DNA from: Chrysomallon squamiferum
Taxonomy: Eukaryota > Mollusca > Gastropoda > Neomphalida > Peltospiridae
NCBI GenBank assembly: GCA_012295275.1
Contig: CM022667.1
Location: forward strand, 10,012,538 to 10,076,537
Reading direction: 5' to 3'
DNA length: 64,000 nucleotides
Position 1 is the stretch's first letter; every line of letters begins with the position of its first letter. This document shows positions 1 to 13,242 of this stretch, in pieces. A model generated the notes under the pieces. That model saw only the letters and a program-made list of their open reading frames with translations. It did no database searches and had not been told where the DNA came from. A program made the position numbers and the translations under genes.

Positions 1-16
1 ATGCACAGAAATCTGA

Positions 17-70
<54 letters not shown>

Positions 71-602
71 TACAAGCTATATAATACAAGGATATAAATT
101 ACTGTTTCAGTTTTTTTTTTTGTCAGCTGTGTTAAATTTTTCTTGATGTTGCTACTGACTTCTCTATGATGTTTTTCCCTTAATTTAGGAGCCTATTGAT
201 TTTTTGTTTGTTACCTTTTATTTTTAATGGTTCCTTTACTTATTTTCTAAAGGTCAATATATGTCACAGACGTATTCATTAGCTGACAGATTAAAAAGAC
301 GTAGATCTCGCTCGTTTGATTTTAAAAAAAATAGCGTGTTTTAAAACTGCATTCGAATTACATAGTAATCTTCTTTCGAAAAAAAAAAAAAAAAAAAAAA
401 CTGTTCAAAGAATTTTAGTTGACACAAAATGACAGATGGAAGGGCAGCCTACTTTCTCAGGAAGGTAGAGGGTTATTTTCTTTTTATTAAATATTTCACT
501 TACAAAATTCTAGGAAGTCGTACAAAAAATAACAGAAAAGAATGAAACAAAAAATTCAGAAACTCCTTCCTTTGCTTATAGTAATGAATTCTGTCGGTAC
601 AG

Positions 603-817
<215 letters not shown>

Positions 818-1027
818 CGTTCGTAATGATTAGAGTTTAAAAAAAAAAAAATTTAAAAAAAGATTTGAAAATGAAAGGTTTCCCTCAAATCTGCAGATAA
901 GGCGTAATGCCTTCAGTCATTTTTCTCCCCTTCATTATTCTTTTAGTGACATGAAACATTAACTGGTTTCAGTTAATAATAGTCTTACTGGTATAGACCA
1001 GTGAATAGACTGCTTTTGCGATACGTC

Positions 1028-1029
<2 letters not shown>

Positions 1030-1083
<54 letters not shown>
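1030..1083. repeat. (TTA)n microsatellite
   Basis: Perfect trinucleotide run of about 18 units between the CT and GA tracts. Confidence 0.95.
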
Positions 1084-1084
<1 letters not shown>

Positions 1085-1217
1085 CTCGTTTACGATATTT
1101 ACTGCTCCAATTTACCCAAGCGGTTATTAAAGGATTTGGCAAATGTTTTACTTTTAAGCCGTAACTGAAACCCATAGGACTTCTCTCCTATCATATCTAT
1201 TGCATTAAAACTCATGT

Positions 1218-1395
<178 letters not shown>

Positions 1396-1627
1396 ATTAA
1401 ATGATGTGTATTGACCAAAACAATTGTGAGAAAGGTATAATTTTTTTTTTAATTTTTTTTTTAAATACTCTGTTTAAGTGCTCTGTTTCTACAATTTTAT
1501 CATTTACTAATTATTTTCAATTTATGCTTTTCCTTTTTCCTGTTTCTTGACTCTGTATTCGTTCTTTTTTATTATCATTTTCTTATTTTTACTGTTAAAT
1601 AAACAGACACGTGTAAAGTACTGTTTC

Positions 1628-2104
1628 TCATCGCCTACCTCCACCAGCAAGAATGATCTTCCCGTGTAGAGTCTTGTTTAGATGCTCAAACTCTTGTAGC
1701 AGATTTTTATTTTCCTGTGCCAGCGCCGCTGAATCTCCTACCAACACCTGCACCATATTGTTCAGTTTCTTATTCTGCTCCTTAAGCGCCTTCACCTCGT
1801 CCAGGAGGTTAATAGTGGAAGAGGAGGAGTTGTTGCTCCCGAAATACGCTAACAGTTGAAGAATCTGTCGATCGTGTTGTTCAAGATGTTTCAAGATGGC
1901 CGACGCAGTTCTATTGTCCATGACTCCGGGGTTCTGCAGGGCCTGATGGGCAGGGATGGTGAGGACATACCGGCAAGTGCCGTCAGGATCGCAGTGTCCG
2001 GTAAATTCGTGAATATTGTAGTCGAATGGGCCAGTGGCTCGAATTCCTAGATAGAATAAAGAAAATGATAAAATCCACTGCCATATTGCTGACGTTGTCC
2101 CCAT
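1628..2104 (-). CDS. Secreted coiled-coil protein, 5' exon only (EMILIN/multimerin/angiopoietin-like N-terminus)
   Basis: I chose the ATG at 2104 because it starts a clear signal peptide: a hydrophobic core at residues 7-20 with a likely cut near Ala23. A short cysteine region follows (Cys38 and Cys44 in a C-x5-C-R-Y-x-L-x-I-P context). It recalls the C-x-Y-x-F-x-x-P motif before the coiled coils of EMILINs, multimerins and angiopoietins. Residues about 98-150 are a charged heptad-like coiled coil, and NRT, NNSS and NKT are N-glycosylation sites. The open frame ends at 1628, but GAG|GTAGGC at 1638-1639 looks like a splice donor, so the coding exon is probably 1639-2104 (phase 1). The rest, perhaps a C1q or fibrinogen-like head, would lie beyond the left edge. 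The product is extracellular and probably oligomeric; the exact family is not settled. Confidence 0.65.
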   Translation of the reverse strand: MGTTSAIWQWILSFSLFYLGIRATGPFDYNIHEFTGHCDPDGTCRYVLTIPAHQALQNPGVMDNRTASAILKHLEQHDRQILQLLAYFGSNNSSSSTINLLDEVKALKEQNKKLNNMVQVLVGDSAALAQENKNLLQEFEHLNKTLHGKIILAGGGRR

Positions 2105-2368
2105 TGCGTCTACGTTTTGTATAATCGGCTCGTAGATGAGTGAACCGTCCAAGAAAAAAAAAAAAAAAGAGAACAGATAGCTTATCTGGAATTCTGATAA
2201 GAAATAACCGGTGGGAACAAACAAAAAAAAAAAAAAAATCTGGTTATTTTTATTTAGTTAATTTCTTTGTCTTCATACTATTACATTTCTGTTTTAGTTT
2301 ATTCTTTTCTATTGTTACATTTTTATCTTAATATTTATTTGTGTATCTCGCTATCTCTCTCTCTGTGT

Positions 2369-2369
2369 C

Positions 2370-2419
<50 letters not shown>

Positions 2420-2487
2420 TAAATATACGTACATACACATACATACATACATACATACGTACGTACAAACATATATACATACATACA
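2369..2487. repeat. TG/TA/CA/ACAT mixed microsatellite
   Basis: (TG)n passes into (TA)n, then (AC)n and ACAT tetranucleotides. The TG and AC arms are self-complementary around the TA centre. Confidence 0.9.
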
Positions 2488-2592
2488 TATCTACTACATA
2501 TCTAATCTAGATATCTCCTTGCTTTCATCCATAACACGTTATATTTATCGGTGGCAGAGGTTAAATGGGTTAGAAATATTAGATATATTTTT

Positions 2593-2595
<3 letters not shown>

Positions 2596-2668
<73 letters not shown>

Positions 2669-2669
2669 A
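2596..2669. repeat. (CT)n microsatellite
   Basis: Perfect CT tract of about 35 units followed by a short (TA)n run. Confidence 0.95.
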
Positions 2670-3205
2670 TATATATATATATATATATAGTTTTCTCATT
2701 TACTCAAAGAAAGAAATTAAAAAATTTATTTTACAAAATCTTTATTTCTATTTTATACTGTAATTTTACATTGTTGAAAACAGGTTGTTTCTTATCACTG
2801 GTATTGAATAGGCATTTTTGACGAGGCGTGTGATCGTGCATGTGTTTATCAAATAACTACAAAGTGACGAGCGGGTACATATATATAACCTCACTTTTTA
2901 CTTAAGTACTATAAAACCAGTCGAAGTTACGCTAAACAACAGTAAAACATTTAGTTTGTATCGATGCTTCAAATGACAAAACGAATTCAAAAACACACAT
3001 AATGTTATCAGTTCGGAACTGAAATAATGATGATTCGAAGAAATATGCTTTAAACAGAAAATGACAGGTTAAAAATATCATTAGGCGCCATATTTATATT
3101 CGTGATGTCGTCCCATACTGGTTTGACCGAGTTGCTCTAACGATTTTTTCTCTAGCGTTGTCAAACAGATATATAGATAGATAGACAGATAAATACATTG
3201 ATAAT

Positions 3206-3237
<32 letters not shown>

Positions 3238-4103
3238 TAGATAGATAATAGCTGTATGGTAATTACATCGCAATTTCAGTTTTAAAGTGGCGGCATTCAG
3301 ATGTTTTGTAACAGTAGTATACTTTATTATTAACAAAGCAGTTCTGTCTTCTCAAAACGTTAATTAGTGTTAAGTTATTTCTACTACTTCTGTTATTACT
3401 ACCATTAATTCTACGGCTGAAGCTACTACTGCATCTGTTACCTGGCCGCAACTACATTGAGGCAAATGAGGCAACACAAGATGTTTTAAATATTTTTGTT
3501 TGAACTGGTTTTTTTTTTTTTTTTTTTTTTAAATATAAATCTTTTTTCCGATAGAAACGATATCCATTTATTGATTTCATTTATGTCTACCGTTTGGAAG
3601 TCTACCGACATCGTTGCGATGAAAGACATAATTGACTTCAAAAGACATCAAACAGGTTTATCGAACACCTGAAGATTTAAGGCTTACAGCATCCTTTTCA
3701 CACATTTCAGTCTTATCCTGGTTCTTGACCTGATGAAATGTATGTCATTTAGACCCCAGACCTCTTGTCAATTTTTTTTTTTTTTTTTTGGCCCGCTCCG
3801 CTTGGCGATTAAGTTTTTGTCTCATTTCAAAAAGTCTAGTTACAGCCATGTAATAATAATATTAGTAGCAGAAGTATTAATGCAAACGGTCATTTATTTT
3901 TCAGCTGCATTGTGTGATGCTGTCAATGGCATGTTTTATCCTTTCTTCAGATGAGAAGGCAGCAGTAATCTTTTTCTTTCAGTCTCTTTCCTCGTCCTCT
4001 TGATTTATAGTTTATCGTATGACCTAAAAACTTTACACAAATAATTCATGACCAGTTATCTTCTTTCTTTCTTAGTTTTTCATCTCATTTTTAATTTCCT
4101 TTT

Positions 4104-4137
<34 letters not shown>

Positions 4138-5232
4138 CTTTTGCATATTTGTTTTCTTTCATGGTCTCCGCTATCGCTTGATTTCTCATATATTACACTC
4201 TGGCTTCCTAACAAAATTAAATGTCTGACTGAAGAGTCTAATTTTATTTTCACGACTTTAAAAAAAAAAAAAAAAAAAAAAAAGAAAAGAACGCCCACGA
4301 CATACACGTCAAACGCCAAAAAGAACCATTGAAAAACTTTAATATACTGCTCTTGCTGTCACGGCTATTTCCTTCGTAATTGCAAAAATAACGCTTTCCG
4401 CCATCTTCCATTTGTTTGTGATTCCTGGTAACGGTATCGCTCCTCACTGAACCGCGCACCGCAGAATTAACTCTAAACGGTGGTTTTGGGTATACTTCCC
4501 TTCACGAACTATCGACCGTCTAGCTTCGCTAATTTAGACAACTTTCCGAAAACAATTTATGTCGCGTGTAGCCTGATGGCATCTACTACGAAATTCCCCT
4601 GGCGCATGACTCGGTGGTTAAAGGCCTATAACAATTCGTTAACAATCCGCCTTTCGGGTCTGTAAAATAAGTCACCGTTCGCATGTGGAAAATGTTTTTC
4701 CATTACCCTGCGACGTCAACTCATTTGCAGTTCCTAATAGCTCAGTGTAGAAGGTAATTGGGATCTTGCTAGCGGAATTGTGGATTGATGTCTTATAGGT
4801 AAGGGGGGAAAAAATGTAAAAAAAGGAAAAAAAGGAAGAAGAAAAAAGTAACTAAAATTAAAACAGGTCTTTAGGATAACTTCCTGTCTGTTTAGGTTCT
4901 TAGGCCATTTTTATTTCGTGATTTTATTTTATTTTATTTATTTATTTATTCGTTTACTTTTTTGTTTATTTACGTATGTACGTACGTACGTATGCACATA
5001 CATATACATACATACATACATACTCGGTTATATACACTCGCAGATATTCTGTTCATTTGTGATTTTGTTTAATTTGTTCATTTGTGTATTTGTTTGTTTA
5101 TTGGATTCATTATTTATGGTGGATGTTTATAAAATTTTAATCATCTTTCTTTATTTTTTTATTTTTTTAATAAAGAAGAAATAGAACAACAACAACAAAA
5201 ACAAAGAAATTTAACTTAATTTTATCTTCAGG

Positions 5233-5361
<129 letters not shown>

Positions 5362-5689
5362 AACACAGATATATACACATACATATGTATGTTTGTATCT
5401 TTCTTTTTCTTTCTCTCGCTCTATATCTCTCTTTTTTTCTATCTTTCTATCGCTTTCTTCCCTCTCTCACAATCGTTCTTGAAAAACCTCTCCCACTATT
5501 CCCGCCTCCCTTTTTTTTTCGTTCTTCTTTAAACTCCTCAAATCCTCAATAAAGAATGACACCAAACAGCTATACAAAACTGATGTTTTGCGTCACTCCA
5601 AAAAAAAAAAAAATCGAGAAGAAGCAAATAAATTACTTTATGTCTCTTTTACAACTCAAGCGCTATACATCAGTTCTGTCTATCTCATG

Positions 5690-5956
5690 TAGGATGCTTA
5701 CAAGCCTCAATATTTTACAAACCAAGCCAGGAGAATTGATGCAAATAGCCTGAATCCTGATAGGTTATCCCATGAGCATAACCGGCTGACAGCATCCTTG
5801 TGAAGAGGAGTCGACGTAAATACTGATGAACGTGGCATGAGAGAAATGATAGCAGACGTACACTTTCTGGTAGCAGACGACAGAGGATTAAGCAGACGAA
5901 CGTTGCTGTAATTTGATGGTGGAAGATTTTTCCTGCGGTAGTGGGTTTAATTACCG
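5690..5956 (+). other. Possible non-coding exon of the aquaporin gene (weak)
   Basis: This stretch has a more balanced base composition than its surroundings and ends in ACCG|GTAAGA, a good splice donor at 5957. No other plus-strand gene is seen between here and the aquaporin exon, whose 5' side has an acceptor (CTGTTTCAG) at 11261-11269. A 5.3-kb first intron holding the CRE array would follow. This is inference from composition and one donor site only. Confidence 0.2.
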
Positions 5957-6160
5957 GTAAGATTTTTTGGATTTTTTTTGGCTATTTTTTTTTTTTTTTC
6001 TTTTCTTTTCTTTTTAATTATAATTATTATTAGACTGAATTTATATTAATATATTATTATTGTTGTCGTTATTTTAATTTATAATTATTATTAGATTGGA
6101 TTTGTATTAATTTGTCGTTGTTGTTGTTATTATTTTTATTCTTAAATTATTATTTTCAAT

Positions 6161-6533
6161 AGTAGCAGCAGCAGCAGTAGCAGAAGTACTAGTGGTAATA
6201 GTAGTAGTAATAGTAATAGTGATGGTGATGGTGTTGGTAGGATGGTGACACTAAGGGTAGTGTTAGTAACAATAGTAATGTTAGTAACAGTAGACATAGC
6301 AGTAGTAACAGTACTAGTAGTAGTAATGGTGATCGTAGTAGTGTCGGTAGAACTATCAATATGACTAACTGTAATTACGAGTTTGCTAGTGCACCAACTA
6401 CTAATACTACCATAACTAACAATACTATTATTACTACAAATACTAATACGGCCACTATAAAACCACTATAGCTTCTACTAATGTTAGCATCCATATTAAT
6501 ACTAATACTAGTGTCTCTGCTGCTGCTGCTCTC

Positions 6534-6575
<42 letters not shown>

Positions 6576-6680
6576 TTACTACATTAAAAACTACTGCTAC
6601 CACCATAGCTGAAAACTGCTATTACTACTGATACTAATATTGCTACCACTATCACTATTACGACTATTACTACATCACTG
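6161..6680. repeat. Degenerate trinucleotide block with inverted halves
   Basis: The left half (about 6161-6345) is rich in AGT/GTA/TAG and the right half (about 6395-6680) in ACT/CTA/TAC. These are reverse complements of each other. A purer (CTA)n core sits near 6530-6575. Confidence 0.8.
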
Positions 6681-6700
6681 TGTTATTATATCACAAGTAC

Positions 6701-6812
6701 AACATGGAGATTTTTTTTTTTTAATCCATCGTCAAATCTGAAACTGTTACAACTACAACATGGAGATTTTTTTTTTTAATCCATCGTCAAATTTGAAACT
6801 GTTACAACTACA
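6701..6812. repeat. 56-bp tandem duplication
   Basis: Two nearly identical copies, 6701-6756 and 6757-6812, each with a poly-T run, differ by about one base. The second copy is therefore recent. Confidence 0.92.
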
Positions 6813-7362
6813 ATATTACCACGACTAATATTCTTTTATTTTTAATTTATTTTAATTTTATTTTGTTACTCATTATACTTTAAATTCACAAGTATCGCTG
6901 AAGCCAAATTAAAATACAGATTTAATGCGAACTATAATTCAAAAATATCTCAGAATTCTTTTTTTTTTTATTTCTTTTCTCTCTTCTTTTTTCTTTTCTT
7001 TCTTTCTTTCTTTCTTTTTTTAAAATTTATTTCAGTGACCATACATAACAGTGTTAAAAGATACAAATCGGCAGTACAAAAACGTGTCAAGAACTACGTA
7101 TTTTTGACGTCACATCGGCCAGGATTCCTGGGATAATTACTAGCGTTTACAATTCATTGCTTATTTCGGTGTTCACTAGAATTATTTATTATATTTCCCT
7201 GTCAGAAGCAGCGTATTAAACATCAACGCGTTCCCGCCTCGCAATTAAACTGTCAAATTCTGAACAGAAAATTTGTTTTATCGTTGTAATAAACTGAACA
7301 ATTCGACTCTGATTTTGTTCCGCTGTTAAGATCAGAAAAAGGACCGATTTCTGGTATTCACT

Positions 7363-8110
7363 AATAATGTCTGTCATTTCTAGATAATTTGTTTTCGGTT
7401 TATTTTATAGGTTTAGATTTAATCATTGTTTAGATTTCATTACAATGTCGTTGTCCCGATTTTTATGATTATGTTGTTATCTAGATTTGCTAATTGTGTC
7501 ATTTAGGGTTGGTCAGTTACGTCATACTGATTTAGTAATTACATAATCATATGTATAGCTATATCATTATATTATCGCCTAGGTGTGTTAATTACGTCAT
7601 TTTCTGTTTGTTAATGACGTCATTTGTCTAGATATAGCATTAAATCATTTTGTAGAGTTGTTATTTAAGTTACTTTCTACGTTTATTAATGACGTCATTC
7701 GTGTACGTTATAGTATTTTTATCATCCTCTACAATTGTTAACAGCCTTATTTTCTACGAATTCGGAATGACGTCATTTGTATGGATATAACATATCATTT
7801 CTAGGTTTTGTTAATTACGTTGTTGACTGTTTATTAATGACGTCATTTGTGTAGGTATAGCTTTATATCATACTCTAGAGTTGTTAATTATATTATTGTC
7901 TGCAATTCATAATGACGTCATTTGTTTAGATATAGCATTATGACATTGTGTATGTTTGTTAATTACATTGTCTAAATTCAGTAATGATGTCTTTTATGTT
8001 GTTAATATAACATTGTATCGCTCTGTAGGGTTGTTAATTAAGTTTTTGTCTCTACATTTAATAATATCGTCATTTGTGTAAAGAATTTTTTAGTCATAAA
8101 ATCAGTTCTG
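7363..8110. repeat. ~75-bp-period tandem array carrying CRE palindromes
   Basis: About ten diverged units. Each has a TTAAT-GACGTCATTTGT-like core, then a TATAGCATTAT-like stretch, then a TTGTTAATTA segment. Perfect TGACGTCA palindromes occur at 7615, 7690, 7768, 7838 and 7913, spaced 75, 78, 70 and 75 bp. Degenerate equivalents lie near 7366, 7444, 7537, 7984 and 8062, and ACGTCAT half-sites at 7527 and 7593. The CRE is the best conserved part of the unit. Confidence 0.85.
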
Positions 8111-8955
8111 TAGGTGAGCGACGTTTTCTAAATTTGGCTATTAATCGGTATTTTGTATTTGCGTCATTGTCTGCAGCTGGTAGTCAAACAAATATAACAC
8201 AGTCTTAAAGATTAAAGGTTGCATGATCCAAATCGATATGTACAATCGTAGAATGTGCTTTAATTATCTATCTTTTTACCCACATTTCTCTGACATCTGA
8301 GGCGACTTACTTTGTTTCATAATGATATTACTTTAAACATTAAACCTCGTACTTCCATACTAATCAATACAAATTAAATTGTATAATCTTAACTAATAAA
8401 GGTGGGAGTGCGTTTGCTAATACTACCGGCAGTAGCTGAAGAAGCAGATATACATCTTGGAGGCAAAGACAAATTTCCTTTCCTTTAAAAAGAAGACAGA
8501 TTTTCCTCGGATTGAGAATCGCTATCGATTTTCATCAATTTTTGAAAAATATGAATTATCTTCTTCACCGTCTCGGGTCGTCTGGTGGTTAGGTTTTTGA
8601 GGAGATGCCGTTGAAAAGAAGAGTTCCACTTATTAAAGACACCAAGAGACAATTCAGCGCGTGTTTCTCGTGTGTCGTTCATTTATCACAGGCACAGAGC
8701 TGAAATGAATTATGCTCTTCATCACAGCGGTTCTTTGGGTTATTATCGTTTTAGACGTATTAGAAAAGAATTTCTGCCTATTGAAGAAACAAGTGACAAC
8801 TGAGTGAACACATCGCGCTGTTGAATTTTCAGCACCTCCTCGTTTTAGTAAAAGAAGCAAATTGCATTGAAATTATTCTTCATCTTAGCGGGCACCTGAA
8901 TAATTTTATTTTTAGCGTATTCTTCATTTTCATCATCATCATCATCACCATCTTC

Positions 8956-9010
8956 ATCTTCTTCTTTTTCTTCTTCTTCTTCTTCTTCTTCTTCTTCTTC
9001 TTCTTCTTCG
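8956..9010. repeat. (TTC)n microsatellite
   Basis: Trinucleotide pyrimidine run of about 18 units in a longer ATC/TTC-rich stretch that starts near 8935. Confidence 0.9.
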
Positions 9011-9936
9011 TTTTTATATGCTTCTACCTATTAAGGTCACAAAACAACAGTTGACTGAATCTTTTCGCAAAGATGTATTTTCAGTATGTCGTCCACATAT
9101 GTTTAAATCACGAAATTACAGTTAAACAGTTCTTCATCATACCGGGTCTTAGACTGGTTTTATTTTTAGAGTTTTTATTTAAGAAAGAAAAGAAAGATTA
9201 TATTTATTAAAGACGTGATAATAACAGGTCTACTTTTATTAAGGATACATTTTTAATATATTTGTCCCTCTATTAAAATTACAAAGATAGACTTGAAAAT
9301 GAATTATATTCGTGATTTTAGTGGATGTTTGATTTCAGCCTCTCAATTGTTTTTTTTCTGGTTTTTTCTTTATCTTTTTTTTTTAATGGCATTTTTATCA
9401 AAAACACCAGTTTTTAAAACTGAATATATTTTAGGTTAAACAAAAAGAAGAAAATGCTAATAAATTCGGTTTAAATGTATGATCTATATATCTCTCTATC
9501 GCTATCTATCTATCTATATAACTGTCTGTCTGTCTGTCTATCTGTCTATCTATCTGTCTGTCTGTCTATCTATTTATCTGTCTATCTATTCTATTTGCTG
9601 TGAGATCTAACATTCATTTTGATTTTAAAGCAATATATAACATTAGTAAATTACTAGTATTTATTTATTTGGTTTGTCATTCGTCTGATAAATCGATCGA
9701 AAAACAATCGTTAATTTTAGGACGCCTCTTCTCAAATTTCTGTGGGGAAATAAAACAGACATGTTTATCTTAAAACCATTACAAAAAAAAAAAAAAAGTA
9801 ATCGTCTGATCATAGTAAAAAAATATTAATGAAAGATAGAAAACATGTTCAGAAAGTAATTATAAGCAAACATGCCCTAAAAGATAGTAATTTTCTTTTG
9901 AAAAATAACCGAATCGATACAAAGAATGATGATAAA

Positions 9937-9982
<46 letters not shown>

Positions 9983-10469
9983 AAAAGAAAGAAAAGAAAG
10001 AAAAAAGAATAAGAAAAACCATAAATAAATAAATAAATTGAGAGCTAATACACAAGCAAACAAAGAAACAAACAAACAAACAAATAATCAAATAACAAAC
10101 TAACTAACTAAATAAATAAATAAATAAAATAACATAAATAAAATATATATATGAAAAAATAGAAAACAAAATAATAAGAAGTGAATAAGAAAACAACAAA
10201 AAAAAAAAAAGTAAAAAAAGAAAAAAAAGAAATGAAAAGAAAAACGTCAAACCCTATTGATGAAAATCAATATGTAGTTAATATGAAATGACGGTGATTT
10301 CATAGTTATAAAATTTATGATATCCTGACACGCCAAGTATTCGTGCTGTGACAATTTTATCATTTACGTACAAATTACATCTTATCAGTTACTGTTACTG
10401 TGCGTGTGTGTAAATATTCAGTATATTAGCGATTTTAACATTTAAACACAAGACAAGAAGATAAAATAA

Positions 10470-10476
<7 letters not shown>

Positions 10477-10553
<77 letters not shown>
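10477..10553. repeat. (GA)n microsatellite
   Basis: Perfect GA run of about 38 units. Confidence 0.95.
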
Positions 10554-10557
<4 letters not shown>

Positions 10558-11269
10558 ATAAAACAAAACAATAAAGAAAAAAGAAAAAAACAGGAAAAAT
10601 ACAGAACTCAAAAAATCCCTAAGCAAAATTCGAAAGTAAAAGCATAGAGCGTTCTAACAAACTTACTGAAATGAAACGCGAACGAGCAATTCAATTTGTG
10701 CGTTTTACAACGACTTGAACAAGTTTACAGCGAGGTGAAATCTCTGTTCCGTTTATAATTAAACCTGTATCCTCTGATGAAACCTTTCCACTCTGAGGAC
10801 AAGTTGAGAGCTCGCGCTTTCAAGCGAAGAAATTGGTTTTATGTTTAATTCTGTTTGTGCTGACTAAATGAGATCGGAAATTATGTACGAGAGTTTTTGC
10901 ATCTTTGTATCTGCATCAGTATTAGTGTTTGTACGTGTATCTAAGTGAATGTGAAATAGTGAGACACAGACATATAAACAGAGATAAAGATGGATAAATG
11001 AGTGGATCGGCAGACTGATAAATATATAAAGAAAAATGAAGATAGACAGATAGATAGACAGACAAACAGACACACAGACAGACAGACAGATAGTTTGGTA
11101 GATAGTTAGGCAGATGGGTAGGTTGGATGCTAGACATACGGACAGTTAAGTTCTTAGGTAGATGAGTAAATAACTGTTAACATTACACAATACACCTTGA
11201 ACTTAGAGCTTTTTAATGTAGCTGCCATATCTTAGTTATAATTAATGTTTTTAATCTTTTCTGTTTCAG

Positions 11270-11390
11270 TTTTTTTTCCCAGTGGCCAAACAATGATCAC
11301 GAAGACAAACGAAGATTTTGAATTCGACACTCGGGTCTCTTCCGATCACATCTACGTCTAGTCGTTTTCTTCTCAGAATCCAGATTAAAG
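11270..11390 (+). promoter_or_regulatory. Aquaporin 5'UTR with an upstream ORF
   Basis: CTGTTTCAG at 11261-11269 is a good splice acceptor, so the first visible exon probably begins near 11270. An upstream ATG at 11293 opens a 22-codon uORF that ends with TAG at 11359-11361, 29 bp before the main start. It is out of frame with the main ORF and could damp translation. Confidence 0.45.
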
Positions 11391-12335
11391 ATGTCCTTCC
11401 CTGCAATGATGGAGACGGTAATAAAATCAGCCAAACAGATGACCTTCCTGAAAAACGCTAAATGCGAATTTTTAGTAACGACGTTTTACGTTCTCATCGG
11501 GTGCGGTTCGACCATTACCGGAAACACACGATGCAAAACGAACAGCGACGAACTGAAAGCGGCCGTCACTTTCGGAATGCTGGCCGTCACGTTGCTGTTT
11601 TGGTCCCTTAGAACAAGCGGTCTAGCTCAAATGAACCCGGCTGTATCTATTGCCATGATGTGCACGCGAAAGACTGACGTCATCACAATTTTAATTAATA
11701 TTCTGGCTCAGTGTGTTGGGGGTATTGCAGGGGCTGGGATTTTGTATGGAGTGACGCCAGCGAGATTTCACGAATTACTGGGCGTGACCTACGTGCACTC
11801 TGACATTGACGTGGGACAGGCGTTTGGAATAGAGTTTCTAATAACTTTCCTCATGACGTATTCGTATTTTGCCAGTATAGATTACCCAGGATGCACTAGC
11901 ACTATTCCTTTCGAACTGTTACCTGTGGGATTTTCAATCACTATTGGACATACATTTGGGGTAAGTTATTTTTGATTCTACAAACAATGACATCAACAAC
12001 AACAACAAAATAAAAAAAAAAAAATCAAGAAAAAAAGAAGGAAAGAAAAAAATCAAGAAAAAACCCACTGTTTGCTCTATTTAGTTATTTTTTCAACGAG
12101 GCCAACTTTTGCTAAAGATAAAGTATAGCATTTATATAATTTGCTGATGTTGTTATTTCTTTTTCATTACTCATGACGTCATAACTTGCATACAAATAAA
12201 TATAAAAACTAAACTAAATAATAGAGTAAATAAAATACTACTGTATAGTACTACTTTTACTACTATTACTACTACCACCACCACTACTATTACTACTACT
12301 ACTGCTACTGCTGCTACTACTACTACTACTACATG

Positions 12336-12396
<61 letters not shown>

Positions 12397-13207
12397 TAAT
12401 AATAATATTCTGTTTTAATAATAATAAAAATAACTACGAAAAACAATAAAATCAATGATAATCATTACAAAAACTAACAACAACAACAGCTATAAGCCAA
12501 CTGTCCCGCTGACTTTCTCATACACAGTGTATGCAGACAAGAACAAAATGAGTAAATAATTGGCTGTGATGTCTGTAAACACTATCACAGTAATACTTTA
12601 TAAGACAGTTCATCATAAATATTGACATGACCTGTGCTTGCTGTGTGAAGCCCTTGGGCAATGCTAGATGAAAGTGCGAAGATCAAATTAAAAAACAATT
12701 TTATATCCTTTCATGACGAAATTTTTGATTATTTTTAATATCGTAGAAAATAACCTAAGGTCCTCTAGTACAGACTTGTTATTGTTGATTTTGTTTTTGT
12801 TGTTGTTACTGTTGTTATCATCATCATCATCATCATCACCGTTATCATCATTATCCTCGTTGTTGTTGTTATACCATAAATATATCATTTATTATTAATA
12901 TTGTTCTTTGGTTGTTATTGTTATTTTGATTTTTATTGTTGTTATTATTACTACTACTACTATAATTATTTTTGCTGTTATTACTAGTTAACAATATTAA
13001 TGCCATTATCATCATCGTCATCATTATTCATCATCGTTATCATTCTTGTTGATCATTCTTGTTGATTATTGTTGTTGTTGTTGTTGTTATTATTATTATT
13101 GGTAGTAGTAGTTGCAATATTACAATTAATGGATTTTTTTTTTTATTTTTTGTTTTAATTTTGTTGTTATTTTTTTTTTTTTAATTTTGGTTACTTGTTG
13201 TTTCAAA

Positions 13208-13242
<35 letters not shown>

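Larger units (their letters stand above)
8111..11260. other. Intergenic or 5' intron of the aquaporin gene; no coding sequence seen
   Basis: AT-rich with GATA/GACA repeats (about 9487-9590 and 10990-11110), A/G tracts (about 9939-10010) and (GA)n at about 10477-10553. The open frames present are repeat translations. I see no protein-like exon. Confidence 0.6.

Noticed and set aside
4480-4665. 61-codon plus-strand frame MVLGILPFTNYRPSS
   Set aside because: Composition is plausible, but no domain, no neighbouring exons and no conservation evidence.
10922-11137. GATA/GACA repeats as a possible sex-linked (Bkm-type) satellite
   Set aside because: Short, scattered GATA/GACA stretches occur at three places and look like ordinary microsatellites.
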